Below are positions 6,376 through 12,563 of a stretch of DNA of 12,563 nt, one piece after another. How positions within the stretch are numbered: position 1 is the stretch's first letter; the number at the start of each line of letters is the position of its first letter. The stretch is taken from NCBI GenBank assembly GCA_021826525.1, contig JAKAZU010000023.1, positions 1-12,563 on the forward strand. The letters run 5' to 3'. The stretch comes from Thermoplasmata archaeon. Its GTDB lineage: Archaea > Thermoplasmatota > Thermoplasmata > UBA184. The notes beneath the pieces are model-generated. The model was given only the letters and a program-made list of their open reading frames with translations. It did no database searches and was not told the origin of the DNA. A program made the translations under genes and the position numbers.

Positions 6376-7134
6376 ATGACGACGCTCGAACGGGTCCCGG
6401 TCTCGCTCGGGAACCCTGCATCCGAGGAGTTCCGACACGCGGTCGAGATCCTCGGAAAGGTCGGGCTAACCCAGTACGAGGCCCGCGCGTACGTGGCGCT
6501 CGTGGCGAGGGGCCTCGGAGACGCGGCGACCATCGCGCAAGCCTCGGGGATCCCCCGCACTTCGGCCTACAAGGTCCTCGAATCGCTCACCGAGAAGAGC
6601 TACGCCAAACCCACGGGAGGCAAGCCGATCCTCTTTCGACCCACGCCGCCCCAGGACGTGGCCGAGACGCTGAAGGGCGCGATCCAGGAAGTCTTCGAGC
6701 AGCTCGCGGAGCTGCACCGTGCGGTCGCCGAGCACGGCGAGCCTCAGCTCGTCTATCTGCTCAGCGGCCGCGATAAGGTCCTCGGCAAGATTGCCGAGCT
6801 CCTGGACCAATCCTCCGCGACGTTCATCCTCACGACCCCGCAGATCTCCGACCTGCGCGATGAGCTCGGTAAGAAGATCCTCCACGCGGTCAAGCGAGGC
6901 GTACAGGTGACGTTCGTCACCGCTCCCTTGCAGCGCGTCCCGGAGGGGATTCAGTACGTCACGCGGGACAATCTCCTGGCGACCGAGGTCCTCGCGGACG
7001 GTCAGCACGCCCTCCTCGCGGCTCCGGGGCTAGATGCCTGCGGGTTCACGGACAACCCGATCCTCACGGCGCACCTCCAGCAATTCCTCGAGGTCGTGCT
7101 CGACCGGGGCCCGGGCGGAGCCCCCGCGCCGTAG
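6376..7134 (+). CDS. TrmB-family transcriptional regulator
   Basis: A 252-residue protein with an N-terminal winged helix at about 23-88: LGKVGLTQYEARAYVALVAR, then ATIAQASGIPRTSAYKVLES with the recognition helix, and a wing ending in GGKPILFRPTPPQDV. A short coiled-coil-like helix (88-112) follows and probably mediates dimerisation. The C-terminal domain (113-245) resembles the effector or phospholipase-D-like half of TrmB regulators, which bind sugars or other small molecules; the ligand here is unknown. The ATG at 6376 is preferred to the GTG at 6346 because the GTTAAG box covers the latter. It lies 51 bp after the lyase and 12 bp before taw2, so it probably forms an operon with taw2. It may regulate its own operon or neighbours, but no operator was identified. 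Confidence 0.85.
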   Translation: MTTLERVPVSLGNPASEEFRHAVEILGKVGLTQYEARAYVALVARGLGDAATIAQASGIPRTSAYKVLESLTEKSYAKPTGGKPILFRPTPPQDVAETLKGAIQEVFEQLAELHRAVAEHGEPQLVYLLSGRDKVLGKIAELLDQSSATFILTTPQISDLRDELGKKILHAVKRGVQVTFVTAPLQRVPEGIQYVTRDNLLATEVLADGQHALLAAPGLDACGFTDNPILTAHLQQFLEVVLDRGPGGAPAP

Positions 7135-7146
7135 CCGTACGCCCCC

Positions 7147-8040
7147 ATGTCGGACGGCGGTGCCGTGGGTGTTGGAACGAGCCGGGGCCCCGCGACGCCG
7201 CCGGCCGAACGTGTGCGCCGTCGCGTGGCCGCTTCGGCCGGGGCCGAGATCGCGGCCCGTCTTCCTCTCGGCTACCACCGGATGGGCCGGGTGCTTCTGC
7301 TTCGGCTCTCCAAGGAGTTGCGGCCGGAGTTCCCGCAGATCGGAGAGGCCTGGCGGCAGGAGCTCGGTGTGGCGACCGTCCTGACGCAGGTCGGACCGGT
7401 CGAAGGCGAGCTTCGTTATCCACGGATCGAGGTCATCGCCGGGACCGAGACGGACACCGAGGTCATCGAGCACGGGATCCGGTACCGCTTCGATGCCGCG
7501 CGGATCCTGTTCGCGACCGGGAACCGGGCCGAGCGCCAGCGCGCCGGTCGGTTGACCCGGCCGGGGGAGACGGTCGTTGATCTGTTCGCCGGGATTGGGT
7601 ACTTTGCGCTTCCGGCAGCGCTTCGGGGAGATGCGTCCGTGGTCTATGCGGCGGAGAAGAATCCCGTGGCCCACGGCTACCTCCAGCAGAATGCCGAGCT
7701 CAACGGAGTCGCGGAGCGCGTGCGCCCCCTGCTGGGCGACAACCGCGAACTCACGATCCCGCCCGGGGAGGCGGATCGGATCTTCCTGGGCTACCTTCCG
7801 AGCGCCACGGCTTGGATCGCGCGCGCGCTTGAGCTGGGACGACGCTCGGGGGTCTGGTTGCATGTCCATCGAGTCGCGGACGTACGGGGCGGAACCGATG
7901 CGTCGTCCGAGATCGTCCGAACGACGATCGAATCCTGCGGAGCCTCGATCCTCGCGGCGCCCGAGGCCCGGGTCGTCAAGCCGTACGGACCGGGACGGAA
8001 CCATGTGGTCGTCGACGTGCGCGCGCGCCCGCGAGACTAG
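7147..8040 (+). CDS. taw2: Taw2-like tRNA(Phe) wyosine aminocarboxypropyltransferase
   Basis: A 297-residue class I SAM-dependent enzyme of the Trm5/TYW2 family. Taw2 transfers the 3-amino-3-carboxypropyl group of SAM to the C7 of 4-demethylwyosine at G37 of tRNA-Phe. The N-terminal part has LGYHRMGRVLLLRLSKELR (41-59) and VIEHGIRYRFDAARILFATG (106-125). The SAM-binding motif I is VVDLFAGIGYFALPAA (143-158), followed by AAEKNPVAHGYL (168-179) and LLGDNREL (195-202). The motif after strand 4 reads FLGYLPSA (213-220), the Gly-Tyr form typical of TYW2/Taw2. The m1G37 methylase Trm5 has an Asn-Leu-Pro motif there. The first 35 residues are poorly conserved and probably disordered. It follows the TrmB-like gene by 12 nt without an obvious ribosome binding site. 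Its TAG shares the sequence CTAG with the convergent aminotransferase stop. Confidence 0.85.
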   Translation: MSDGGAVGVGTSRGPATPPAERVRRRVAASAGAEIAARLPLGYHRMGRVLLLRLSKELRPEFPQIGEAWRQELGVATVLTQVGPVEGELRYPRIEVIAGTETDTEVIEHGIRYRFDAARILFATGNRAERQRAGRLTRPGETVVDLFAGIGYFALPAALRGDASVVYAAEKNPVAHGYLQQNAELNGVAERVRPLLGDNRELTIPPGEADRIFLGYLPSATAWIARALELGRRSGVWLHVHRVADVRGGTDASSEIVRTTIESCGASILAAPEARVVKPYGPGRNHVVVDVRARPRD

Positions 8041-9164
8041 CCCGCGGCGCGCGGACCCGCCGGTCGAAGCGCGGCGACGGCCCGAGGGAACGCCTCGACG
8101 AACCGGTCGATATCGGACGTGGGGTTGGAGAAGGAGACGCGCACGAACCGCGCCCCGAACTCGTGCGAGAGATAGTTGCCCGCCCGCACGAAGACGCCGT
8201 GGCGCACGAGCAGCTCCTTTTGCAGACGCTCCGGCGACACCCCCGTCTCGTGGATGTCGATCGCGAACATGTTCGCGAGGCTGGGGAACACGGGCAGGGT
8301 CGCCCCGGGGACCTGGAGGACCGCATCGCGGACCCGTTCTCCGTTCGCGCGGGTCTGGCGACGCACCTCGGCGATCCACTGCGGTCGGGACTTCATCGCG
8401 GCCTTCGCTGCGACCTGGGCGAGCACATTCAGCCCGAGATCGTTCGTGTTGAACCGGACGATCTGCTTCTCGAGCTCGGGGTTCGCCACGAACCCGCCGA
8501 TGCGCATTCCGGCGAGCCCGCAGTTCTTCGACACGGACCACACGACGATGGTATCGTGGGGGGCAAACTCGGTCGCCAGCGCGTGATGCTCGGAGAAGTC
8601 GCGGTAGGTCACATCGTTGAGCAGGATCAAGTGCCGGTCGTGAGCGATCTCGGCGATCGCGCGGACCTCCTCCCGAGGGTATCCGGATCCGAGCGGGTTC
8701 AGCGGATCGATCAGCAGGATCATCTTCGTCTTCGGACCGATCGCCTCTTGGATCCGTTCGCTCGTGAGCCGGTACGGCGGCCGATAGATCGGCAGGTTCC
8801 GGACCTTCGCTCCCGTCAGCTCGGCGAAGCGATGGATGATGAAGTAACTCGGATCGGAGGCGAGCATTTCGTCCCCGGGTCCCAGCAGGGCACGGGTCAG
8901 CATGTACAGCGCTTCGGTCCCGCCTCCCGTGAGGAACGGGGGGAACTCCGTAGGAGTCCCGAGGCCGTGGCGGAGGAGCTCGATGAGTTCCGGGTCGCCC
9001 GAAGCGAGGGGATACATCGGGTACCGGCGGTCCTTCACCGCCTCGATCAGGGCCGGTTCGATGGCCTCGCGGGGGACGAGGTGGTTGGTGTTCTGACACA
9101 TCCACGCGATCTCGTGGTAGCGCTCGTGGGCGTAGCGGAACGCATCGAACGGGACCTCGGGCAT
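8037..9164 (-). CDS. PLP-dependent aminotransferase, class I/II
   Basis: A 375-residue fold-type I aminotransferase; the amino donor and acceptor cannot be assigned. The PLP lysine is K213 in WSVSKNCGLAGMRIGG (209-224). Other landmarks are PLASGDPELIELLRHGLG (52-69), the phosphate-binding TGGGTEAL (79-86), NPLGSGYP (156-163), D184 and Y187 in LLNDVTYRDF (the PLP ring contacts), and R342 in FVRVSFSNP (340-348), which is expected to bind the substrate carboxylate. The frame is open upstream, but ATG 9164 gives a normal N-terminus and lies about 31 bp after the GTTAAG box at 9193-9198. It is downstream of menG on the same strand, and its promoter overlaps the menG stop codon. Aspartate-type or aromatic aminotransferase are reasonable guesses. 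Confidence 0.88.
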   Translation of the reverse strand: MPEVPFDAFRYAHERYHEIAWMCQNTNHLVPREAIEPALIEAVKDRRYPMYPLASGDPELIELLRHGLGTPTEFPPFLTGGGTEALYMLTRALLGPGDEMLASDPSYFIIHRFAELTGAKVRNLPIYRPPYRLTSERIQEAIGPKTKMILLIDPLNPLGSGYPREEVRAIAEIAHDRHLILLNDVTYRDFSEHHALATEFAPHDTIVVWSVSKNCGLAGMRIGGFVANPELEKQIVRFNTNDLGLNVLAQVAAKAAMKSRPQWIAEVRRQTRANGERVRDAVLQVPGATLPVFPSLANMFAIDIHETGVSPERLQKELLVRHGVFVRAGNYLSHEFGARFVRVSFSNPTSDIDRFVEAFPRAVAALRPAGPRAAG

Positions 9165-9192
9165 TGTCGCATCCGCCCGGGGCGGGAGCGGA

Positions 9193-9198
9193 CTTAAC
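9193..9198 (-). promoter_or_regulatory. GTTAAG box of the aminotransferase, overlapping the menG stop
   Basis: On the minus strand GTTAAG is centred about 31 bp upstream of the ATG at 9164. The TAA inside it (9194-9196) is the menG stop codon, so one short sequence would terminate translation of one gene and act as box A of the next. Confidence 0.5.
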
Positions 9199-9997
9199 GG
9201 CTTTGGCTCCCGGCGCCGTTCGACGGTCCGGCTTCGGCGAGGAACGTCGTGACGATTCCGAGCGACTGGGGATGGGTCTCGATCCGGAAGAACCCGGCCC
9301 GGTGCATCGCCTCGACGAGCTGCGGGCGGGACGGAAGCGATCGCAACGACTCCGGCAGGTAGCGGTACGGCCCGGCGCTCCCCACGGCGGCCCCGAGCCA
9401 CGGCACGAACCGATCGAAGTAGGCGTGGAAGATCCGCCGGAAGGTCGGCGAGGTTGGCTCGGTGATTTCGAGCGTGAGGAAGACGCCTCCCGGCCGCAGG
9501 ACCCGACGCGCCTCCCGGAGCGCGAGTTCTAGGTCCGCGAAATTCCGCATCACGAAGGCGTTCGTCACCAGATCGAACGCCGCGTCCGCGAACGGGAGCT
9601 GCAAGCCGGTCCCTTGCCCAAAGGCGACGCGCGGAAGCTCCCGGGCCGCGCCGTGCCGGACGGTCGCCTTCTTCAGCATCGCGCGCGTAAAATCGAGCCC
9701 CACGACCGCGGATTGGGGGAAGTGCCGCGCCACGAGCACAGCGAGATCCCCAGTCCCGCATCCCAGGTCGAGGACCCGGCGGACGGGCCCGGGGGCCCGG
9801 AAGCGATCGAGGTCCCAGAGGGCTCGGGGACGCCAGACGAAGTCGTTGCCCACCGAGGCGATGTGATCGAACCCATCGTACCCCTCGGCGATGTGGGTGA
9901 ACATCTGCTGGATGTCACGCTGGAACGACGGTTGCTTGCGGTCCGGGTACGGCGAGCCGTCCTCGGCTCGGCGCCCGGTCGCTTCGGCCGCCGCCAT
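9194..9997 (-). CDS. menG: MenG/UbiE-type demethylmenaquinone methyltransferase
   Basis: A 267-residue class I SAM-dependent methyltransferase of the UbiE/COQ5 family, which methylates the demethylmenaquinone or related ring in the last step of quinone synthesis. Its SAM-binding motif I is VLDLGCGTGDLAVLVARHF (75-93), followed by VVGLDFTRAMLKKA (98-111) and LPFADAAFDLVTNAFVMRNF (134-153). The strongly conserved family tail RRVLRPGGVFLTLEITEP (164-181) and PYRYLPESLRSLPSRPQL (210-227) are also present. The N-terminal QMFTHIAEGYDGFDHIASVG (31-50) resembles the usual MF..IA..YD block. ATG 9997 lies 26 bp after a GTTAAG box at 10021-10026, suggesting a leaderless mRNA. A menaquinone pathway is implied but no other pathway genes are in view. 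Confidence 0.87.
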   Translation of the reverse strand: MAAAEATGRRAEDGSPYPDRKQPSFQRDIQQMFTHIAEGYDGFDHIASVGNDFVWRPRALWDLDRFRAPGPVRRVLDLGCGTGDLAVLVARHFPQSAVVGLDFTRAMLKKATVRHGAARELPRVAFGQGTGLQLPFADAAFDLVTNAFVMRNFADLELALREARRVLRPGGVFLTLEITEPTSPTFRRIFHAYFDRFVPWLGAAVGSAGPYRYLPESLRSLPSRPQLVEAMHRAGFFRIETHPQSLGIVTTFLAEAGPSNGAGSQSR

Positions 9998-10020
9998 GCC
10001 CTCAAAGACCGTCGTATCGG

Positions 10021-10026
10021 CTTAAC
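10021..10026 (-). promoter_or_regulatory. GTTAAG box of menG
   Basis: GTTAAG on the minus strand is centred 26-27 bp upstream of the menG ATG at 9997, which predicts transcription starting at the start codon. It is one half of a divergent promoter region with the small membrane protein gene. Confidence 0.55.
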
Positions 10027-10093
10027 GGTGTCCCGGGGGCCCGCCCTGGAGAGCGCGACGGGCATCTCGAGCTCCTTCTGGGGTGTCGCAAGC

Positions 10094-10104
10094 GTTAATT
10101 AAAG
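10094..10104 (+). promoter_or_regulatory. TATA box of the small membrane protein gene
   Basis: GTTAATTAAAG contains the palindrome TTAATTAA (10095-10102), the most AT-rich stretch nearby, centred 26 bp before the ATG at 10125. A GGAGG (10116-10120) lies only 4 nt before that ATG, so the gene has both a leaderless-type promoter distance and a ribosome binding site-like sequence. Confidence 0.6.
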
Positions 10105-10124
10105 TGGCCCGGCTCGGAGGAGCG

Positions 10125-10394
10125 ATGGCCGGTCCGATCGCCGACGAGGAGCCGCTGATCCATGGGCGGTCCGTCTCCGAACTCTCGCTCACCCGGCAGC
10201 TCGCCTTCTGGGGCTTCGCCGCCTTGCTCATCCTCGCGGTGGTATTCTTTGTCTGGTGGGGGCTCTCCTTCGGGGTCTGGATTGACAACGGCGTCTATGC
10301 CGTAGTCGCGACGCTCGCGGCCTTCGGCCTCGCCGGGATGTGGCTCGTGATGCCCAACCCGCCGCCTCCGGCACTGCCTCCCCCATCGAACTAG
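10125..10394 (+). CDS. Small two-helix membrane protein, unknown function
   Basis: An 89-residue protein I cannot assign to a family. The first 23 residues are polar and acidic with no signal peptide. Two hydrophobic helices follow, at about 26-47 (LAFWGFAALLILAVVFFVWW) and 54-76 (DNGVYAVVATLAAFGLAGMW). The C-terminus is a short Pro-rich tail (NPPPPALPPPS). Both termini should lie on the same side of the membrane, probably the cytoplasm. The ATG is favoured over the upstream in-frame GTG at 10083 because a TTAATTAA box lies between them. It diverges from menG and precedes the Nudix-like gene by 68 bp. The sequence lacks features of Sec61-beta or ATP synthase subunit c. Confidence 0.7.
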   Translation: MAGPIADEEPLIHGRSVSELSLTRQLAFWGFAALLILAVVFFVWWGLSFGVWIDNGVYAVVATLAAFGLAGMWLVMPNPPPPALPPPSN

Positions 10395-10462
10395 ACGCCC
10401 GCCGCTCGAACGCGGGTTCGTCGCTCGCGCAAGCCATTTCCCCTCACGCGCGTGGGTCCGGC

Positions 10463-11014
10463 ATGGATCCTCCGCGAGCGTTCTGCCGGCTGCGACGCGA
10501 GGTCCCGCCCGGTGCGCGGGACGTATCGGTGGTACCGACCGAGGGAATGTGCCTCTCCGCCTTCCTCGTGCTCTCGCCTCCGGGCGCGCCCGGCACGGTC
10601 CTCCTCGGACGGATCGATCCGCGTGCGAACTGGGAGCAGCTCGGAGCCCTGGATACGGACCGCGCGGCGTCCGTCCAAGCCGGATGGATGCTCCCCTCCT
10701 CGCACCTCTTGCTCTACGAATCGCCGCACGACGCGGCGCGCCGGATCGCGAACGAGCAGCTCGCGTGTCCCGGCCTCCGCCTCGGGGCTCCGATCGTGGT
10801 CTCGGACGCTTCTCCCCGATCGGACGCAGCGCCCGGCGAAATGCACTGGGACCTGGGGTTCATCTTCTCCGGCGAATGGCCGCGGACCTCCGACGCGCCT
10901 CCGGCCCCGTGGTCGCGCCTGGAGCTGGTCGATCTCTCGGGGCTTCGCCGCTCTGATATCGTTCGGGGACAGGCCGATATTCTCGTGCACGCCGGGCGAA
11001 CGGTCGACGCGTAA
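10463..11014 (+). CDS. Nudix-like protein with a degenerate Nudix box
   Basis: A 183-residue protein whose layout suggests a Nudix fold. A beta-rich N-terminal half (LSAFLVLSPPG and TVLLGRID at 31-52) leads to GWMLPSSHLLLYESPHDAAR (74-93) and RIANEQL. HWDLGFIFSGEW (128-139), APWSRLELVDL and VRGQADIL (167-174) follow, resembling the C-terminal part of Nudix proteins. Set against GX5EX7REUXEEXGU, the box starting at residue 80 reads S-x5-E86-x7-R94-I-A-N-E98-Q-L-A-C. It keeps E86, R94 and E98 but loses both conserved Gly, the Glu after Arg, and the second Glu of the EE pair. Hydrolase activity is therefore doubtful. ATG 10463 is chosen because the in-frame GTG at 10340 would overlap the preceding gene. 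It converges on proS with a 33-bp gap. Confidence 0.6.
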   Translation: MDPPRAFCRLRREVPPGARDVSVVPTEGMCLSAFLVLSPPGAPGTVLLGRIDPRANWEQLGALDTDRAASVQAGWMLPSSHLLLYESPHDAARRIANEQLACPGLRLGAPIVVSDASPRSDAAPGEMHWDLGFIFSGEWPRTSDAPPAPWSRLELVDLSGLRRSDIVRGQADILVHAGRTVDA

Positions 11015-11047
11015 CGGATCGAACGCCCCCGTTGCCGGCCCATCGAA

Positions 11048-12475
11048 CTACAGGGGCCGAGACGCCAGCGCCCAGACGCCACTCTCGATGGAAGCGCATG
11101 CGATGCACGGACCGGGAGCGCGAGGTTCCAGAGGGAGAGGACCTTCGGGGGTCCCGAGCACCGACCCATCGATCGCCCCTTCGATCTTGCGACCGCAGGG
11201 CTCCCCACCGCACCAGCGGACCACCCGGATCTGGGTGGATCCCGCGAGTTCCGCGAGGGTATCGGCGTACGCGAAGGACGCCCGGAAGCGCTCCGTAGCC
11301 TGCTCCGTCAGCGCACGGTCGAAGTCGGCGAGGCGGCGGTCGACCTCCGCCTCGACGTGCTCCAGCGGGAAGGTCGACTTGCGGCCGAGTCGGTCGGTGG
11401 CCGACACCGTTCCCTGTTCCGCCTCGCGGCGGCCGATCTCCAGGCGAAGCGGGGCGCCGCGGAGCTCCCAGAAGTAGTACTTCGCTCCGGGTCGCGCGTC
11501 GGTGGTGTCGACATGGACCCGCCGTCCGCCCTGTCGCAGTCGGGTCGCTATCCCCTGCGCCATTGCGATCGGGTCCGCGGTGCCCACGGCGGCCGGGATC
11601 GGGACGATGACGATCTGGTGGGGAGCGATCGCGGACGGGAAGACGACCCCCTTGGCATCCCCGTGGACGGCCACGATGGCTCCGAGAAGCCGCTCCGAAA
11701 GTCCGAAGGTCGTTTGGTGGGCGAAATGGGAGCTCCCGTCGCTCGCCTCGTACTGGATCCCGTACGGCCGGGAGAAGTTCTCCCGGTAGTGGTGGATACT
11801 GCCGATCTGGAGCGTCCGTCCTTCCCCCACCGGGATGTCGAGGGCGATCGAGTAGAACGCTCCGGCGAACTTGTCCCACTCTGGGCGGCGAACGGGAATG
11901 TACGGCAGATCGAAGGCCCCGGCCATCTTCGCGAAGGCACCGAGATTGGAGGCGACCCGCGCCGTCGCATCGTCCTCGTTCGCCTGGCAGGTGTGCTCCT
12001 CGAAGAAGTGGATCTCGCGAACGCGCATGAACGGCCGCGTCGTCTTCGTCTCGTAGCGGAAGGTGTTCACGATCTGGTAGACGTTGAGCGGAAGGTCCCG
12101 GTGCGATCGCACCCAGAGCGAGAAGATCGGGTACATCGCGGTCTCGCTGGTCGGGCGGAGCACCAGAGGTATGTCCAGTTCGGCGAGTCCCCCCTTGGTC
12201 ACCCAGTAGACCTGAGCGTTGAACCCCTGGATGTGTTCGGCTTCCTTGGCGAACTCCGTCGAAGGGATCAGCGCCGGGAACTCGACCGCGTCCGATCCCG
12301 TCGCTTCGATCTCACGGATGAGCACCGCATCGAGGCATCGTCGGGCACGGAACCCGTACGGGGTCCAGACGTTCATCCCCTTGACCGGGTAGCGCTTGTC
12401 CGTGAGCTGGGCCGCCTCGATGACCTCGAGGTACCAATCGATGAACGCGGTGCGCTTGTCCGGAAGCTCGCCCAT
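11048..12475 (-). CDS. proS: Prolyl-tRNA synthetase (archaeal/eukaryotic type)
   Basis: A 475-residue class II synthetase that charges tRNA-Pro. The N-terminal block YPVKGMNVWTPYGFRA (29-44) leads to motif 1 around 60-78. Motif 2 follows: LRPTSETAMYPIFSLW (106-121), then NTFRYETKTTRPFMRVREI (137-155). Motif 3 lies around 245-263 (SDGSSHFAHQTTFGLSERLL). The anticodon-binding domain spans about 285-385. The C-terminal zinc domain carries C422, C427, C457 and C460, the mark of archaeal/eukaryotic-type ProRS. The protein ends ALASRPL where relatives usually end in a short motif closing with Tyr. A GTG at 12523 would add 16 residues, but a TATAAT box (12503-12508) lies inside that extension and is about 30 bp before ATG 12475, so the ATG is preferred. 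Confidence 0.92.
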   Translation of the reverse strand: MGELPDKRTAFIDWYLEVIEAAQLTDKRYPVKGMNVWTPYGFRARRCLDAVLIREIEATGSDAVEFPALIPSTEFAKEAEHIQGFNAQVYWVTKGGLAELDIPLVLRPTSETAMYPIFSLWVRSHRDLPLNVYQIVNTFRYETKTTRPFMRVREIHFFEEHTCQANEDDATARVASNLGAFAKMAGAFDLPYIPVRRPEWDKFAGAFYSIALDIPVGEGRTLQIGSIHHYRENFSRPYGIQYEASDGSSHFAHQTTFGLSERLLGAIVAVHGDAKGVVFPSAIAPHQIVIVPIPAAVGTADPIAMAQGIATRLRQGGRRVHVDTTDARPGAKYYFWELRGAPLRLEIGRREAEQGTVSATDRLGRKSTFPLEHVEAEVDRRLADFDRALTEQATERFRASFAYADTLAELAGSTQIRVVRWCGGEPCGRKIEGAIDGSVLGTPEGPLPLEPRAPGPCIACASIESGVWALASRPL

Positions 12476-12500
12476 GGGCGCTTCGATGAGGGGGGCCCCT

Positions 12501-12510
12501 GGATTATAAC
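12501..12510 (-). promoter_or_regulatory. TATA box of proS
   Basis: On the minus strand this reads GTTATAATCC, with TATAAT centred about 30 bp upstream of the ATG at 12475. A second AT-rich copy, GGTTATG, precedes it. It places the promoter downstream of the alternative GTG at 12523 and so supports the shorter protein. Confidence 0.6.
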
Positions 12511-12563
12511 CATAACCCGACACGCGCTCCTCCCCGCTCCGCGAGGCGTGCCCGGAACCCGTT

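Noticed and set aside
7147..8040. Trm5 (tRNA m1G37 methyltransferase) for the SAM enzyme
   Set aside because: The family is shared, but the motif after strand 4 is Gly-Tyr-Leu-Pro rather than the Asn-Leu-Pro expected of Trm5, so Taw2 fits better.
7030..9105. 691-codon minus-strand open frame
   Set aside because: It runs antisense to taw2 and through the aminotransferase in another frame, is Arg/Pro/Gly-rich, and has no recognisable motif. Both real genes in the region have clear family motifs.
11013..11033. Short inverted repeat AACGG/CCGTT between the Nudix-like gene and proS
   Set aside because: The stem is five pairs with an 11-nt loop and no T-tract; it is too weak to call a terminator.
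12476..12523. GTG start at 12523 for proS
   Set aside because: The extension contains a TATAAT box at leaderless distance from ATG 12475, and the core N-terminal domain begins after the ATG. It remains possible if the promoter lies further upstream.
1..12563. CRISPR array, insertion sequence, integrase or attachment site next to the tRNA
   Set aside because: No spaced direct repeats, transposase or integrase motifs, or duplicated tRNA 3' end were seen in the window.

Overview
This 12.6 kb, GC-rich window is archaeal. The evidence is an RPB9/TFIIS-like transcription factor S, an Alba chromatin protein, an archaeal/eukaryotic-type prolyl-tRNA synthetase with a four-cysteine C-terminal zinc site, a Taw2-like wyosine enzyme, a TrmB-family regulator, and TATA-like boxes about 25-32 bp upstream of most start codons. 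No mobile elements, CRISPR arrays or phage genes were seen. A GC-rich Thermoplasmatota-like euryarchaeon fits the gene set, but that placement is an inference. The MenG-type methyltransferase suggests menaquinone-based respiration.

Layout. At 1-100 there may be the tail of an upstream gene. At 154-1763 (+), tfs and asnS overlap by 4 bp. At 1851-2381 (+) lies a GNAT acetyltransferase, convergent with a tRNA-Leu(GAG) at 2453-2537 (-). At 2691-3047 (+) lies alba, with a clear BRE/TATA; its 3' end overlaps by 53 bp the convergent gene 2995-4821 (-), which encodes a membrane protein that appears to fuse a DUF1614-like module to an RDD domain. An aspartase/fumarase-superfamily lyase (4924-6324, +) is divergent from it and is followed by a TrmB-like regulator (6376-7134, +) and taw2 (7147-8040, +). 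A PLP aminotransferase (8037-9164, -) meets taw2 at a shared CTAG containing both stop codons. Upstream of it lies menG (9194-9997, -). A small two-helix membrane protein (10125-10394, +) diverges from menG and precedes a protein with a degenerate Nudix box (10463-11014, +). ProS (11048-12475, -) closes the window.

The genes are mainly housekeeping: transcription (tfs), translation (asnS, proS, tRNA-Leu, taw2), chromatin (alba), amino-acid and central metabolism (lyase, aminotransferase) and quinone synthesis (menG). The most informative global pattern is the promoter layout: AT-rich boxes (GTTAAG, TATAAT, TTAATTAA or TTATT) sit at a nearly constant distance from ATG, which implies leaderless or very short-leader mRNAs and helps fix several start codons. 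I saw no obvious new defence or mobile system. The items most worth a second look are the DUF1614-RDD fusion, the altered substrate loop of the lyase, the degenerate Nudix protein, and substitutions at key positions of Alba and ProRS.
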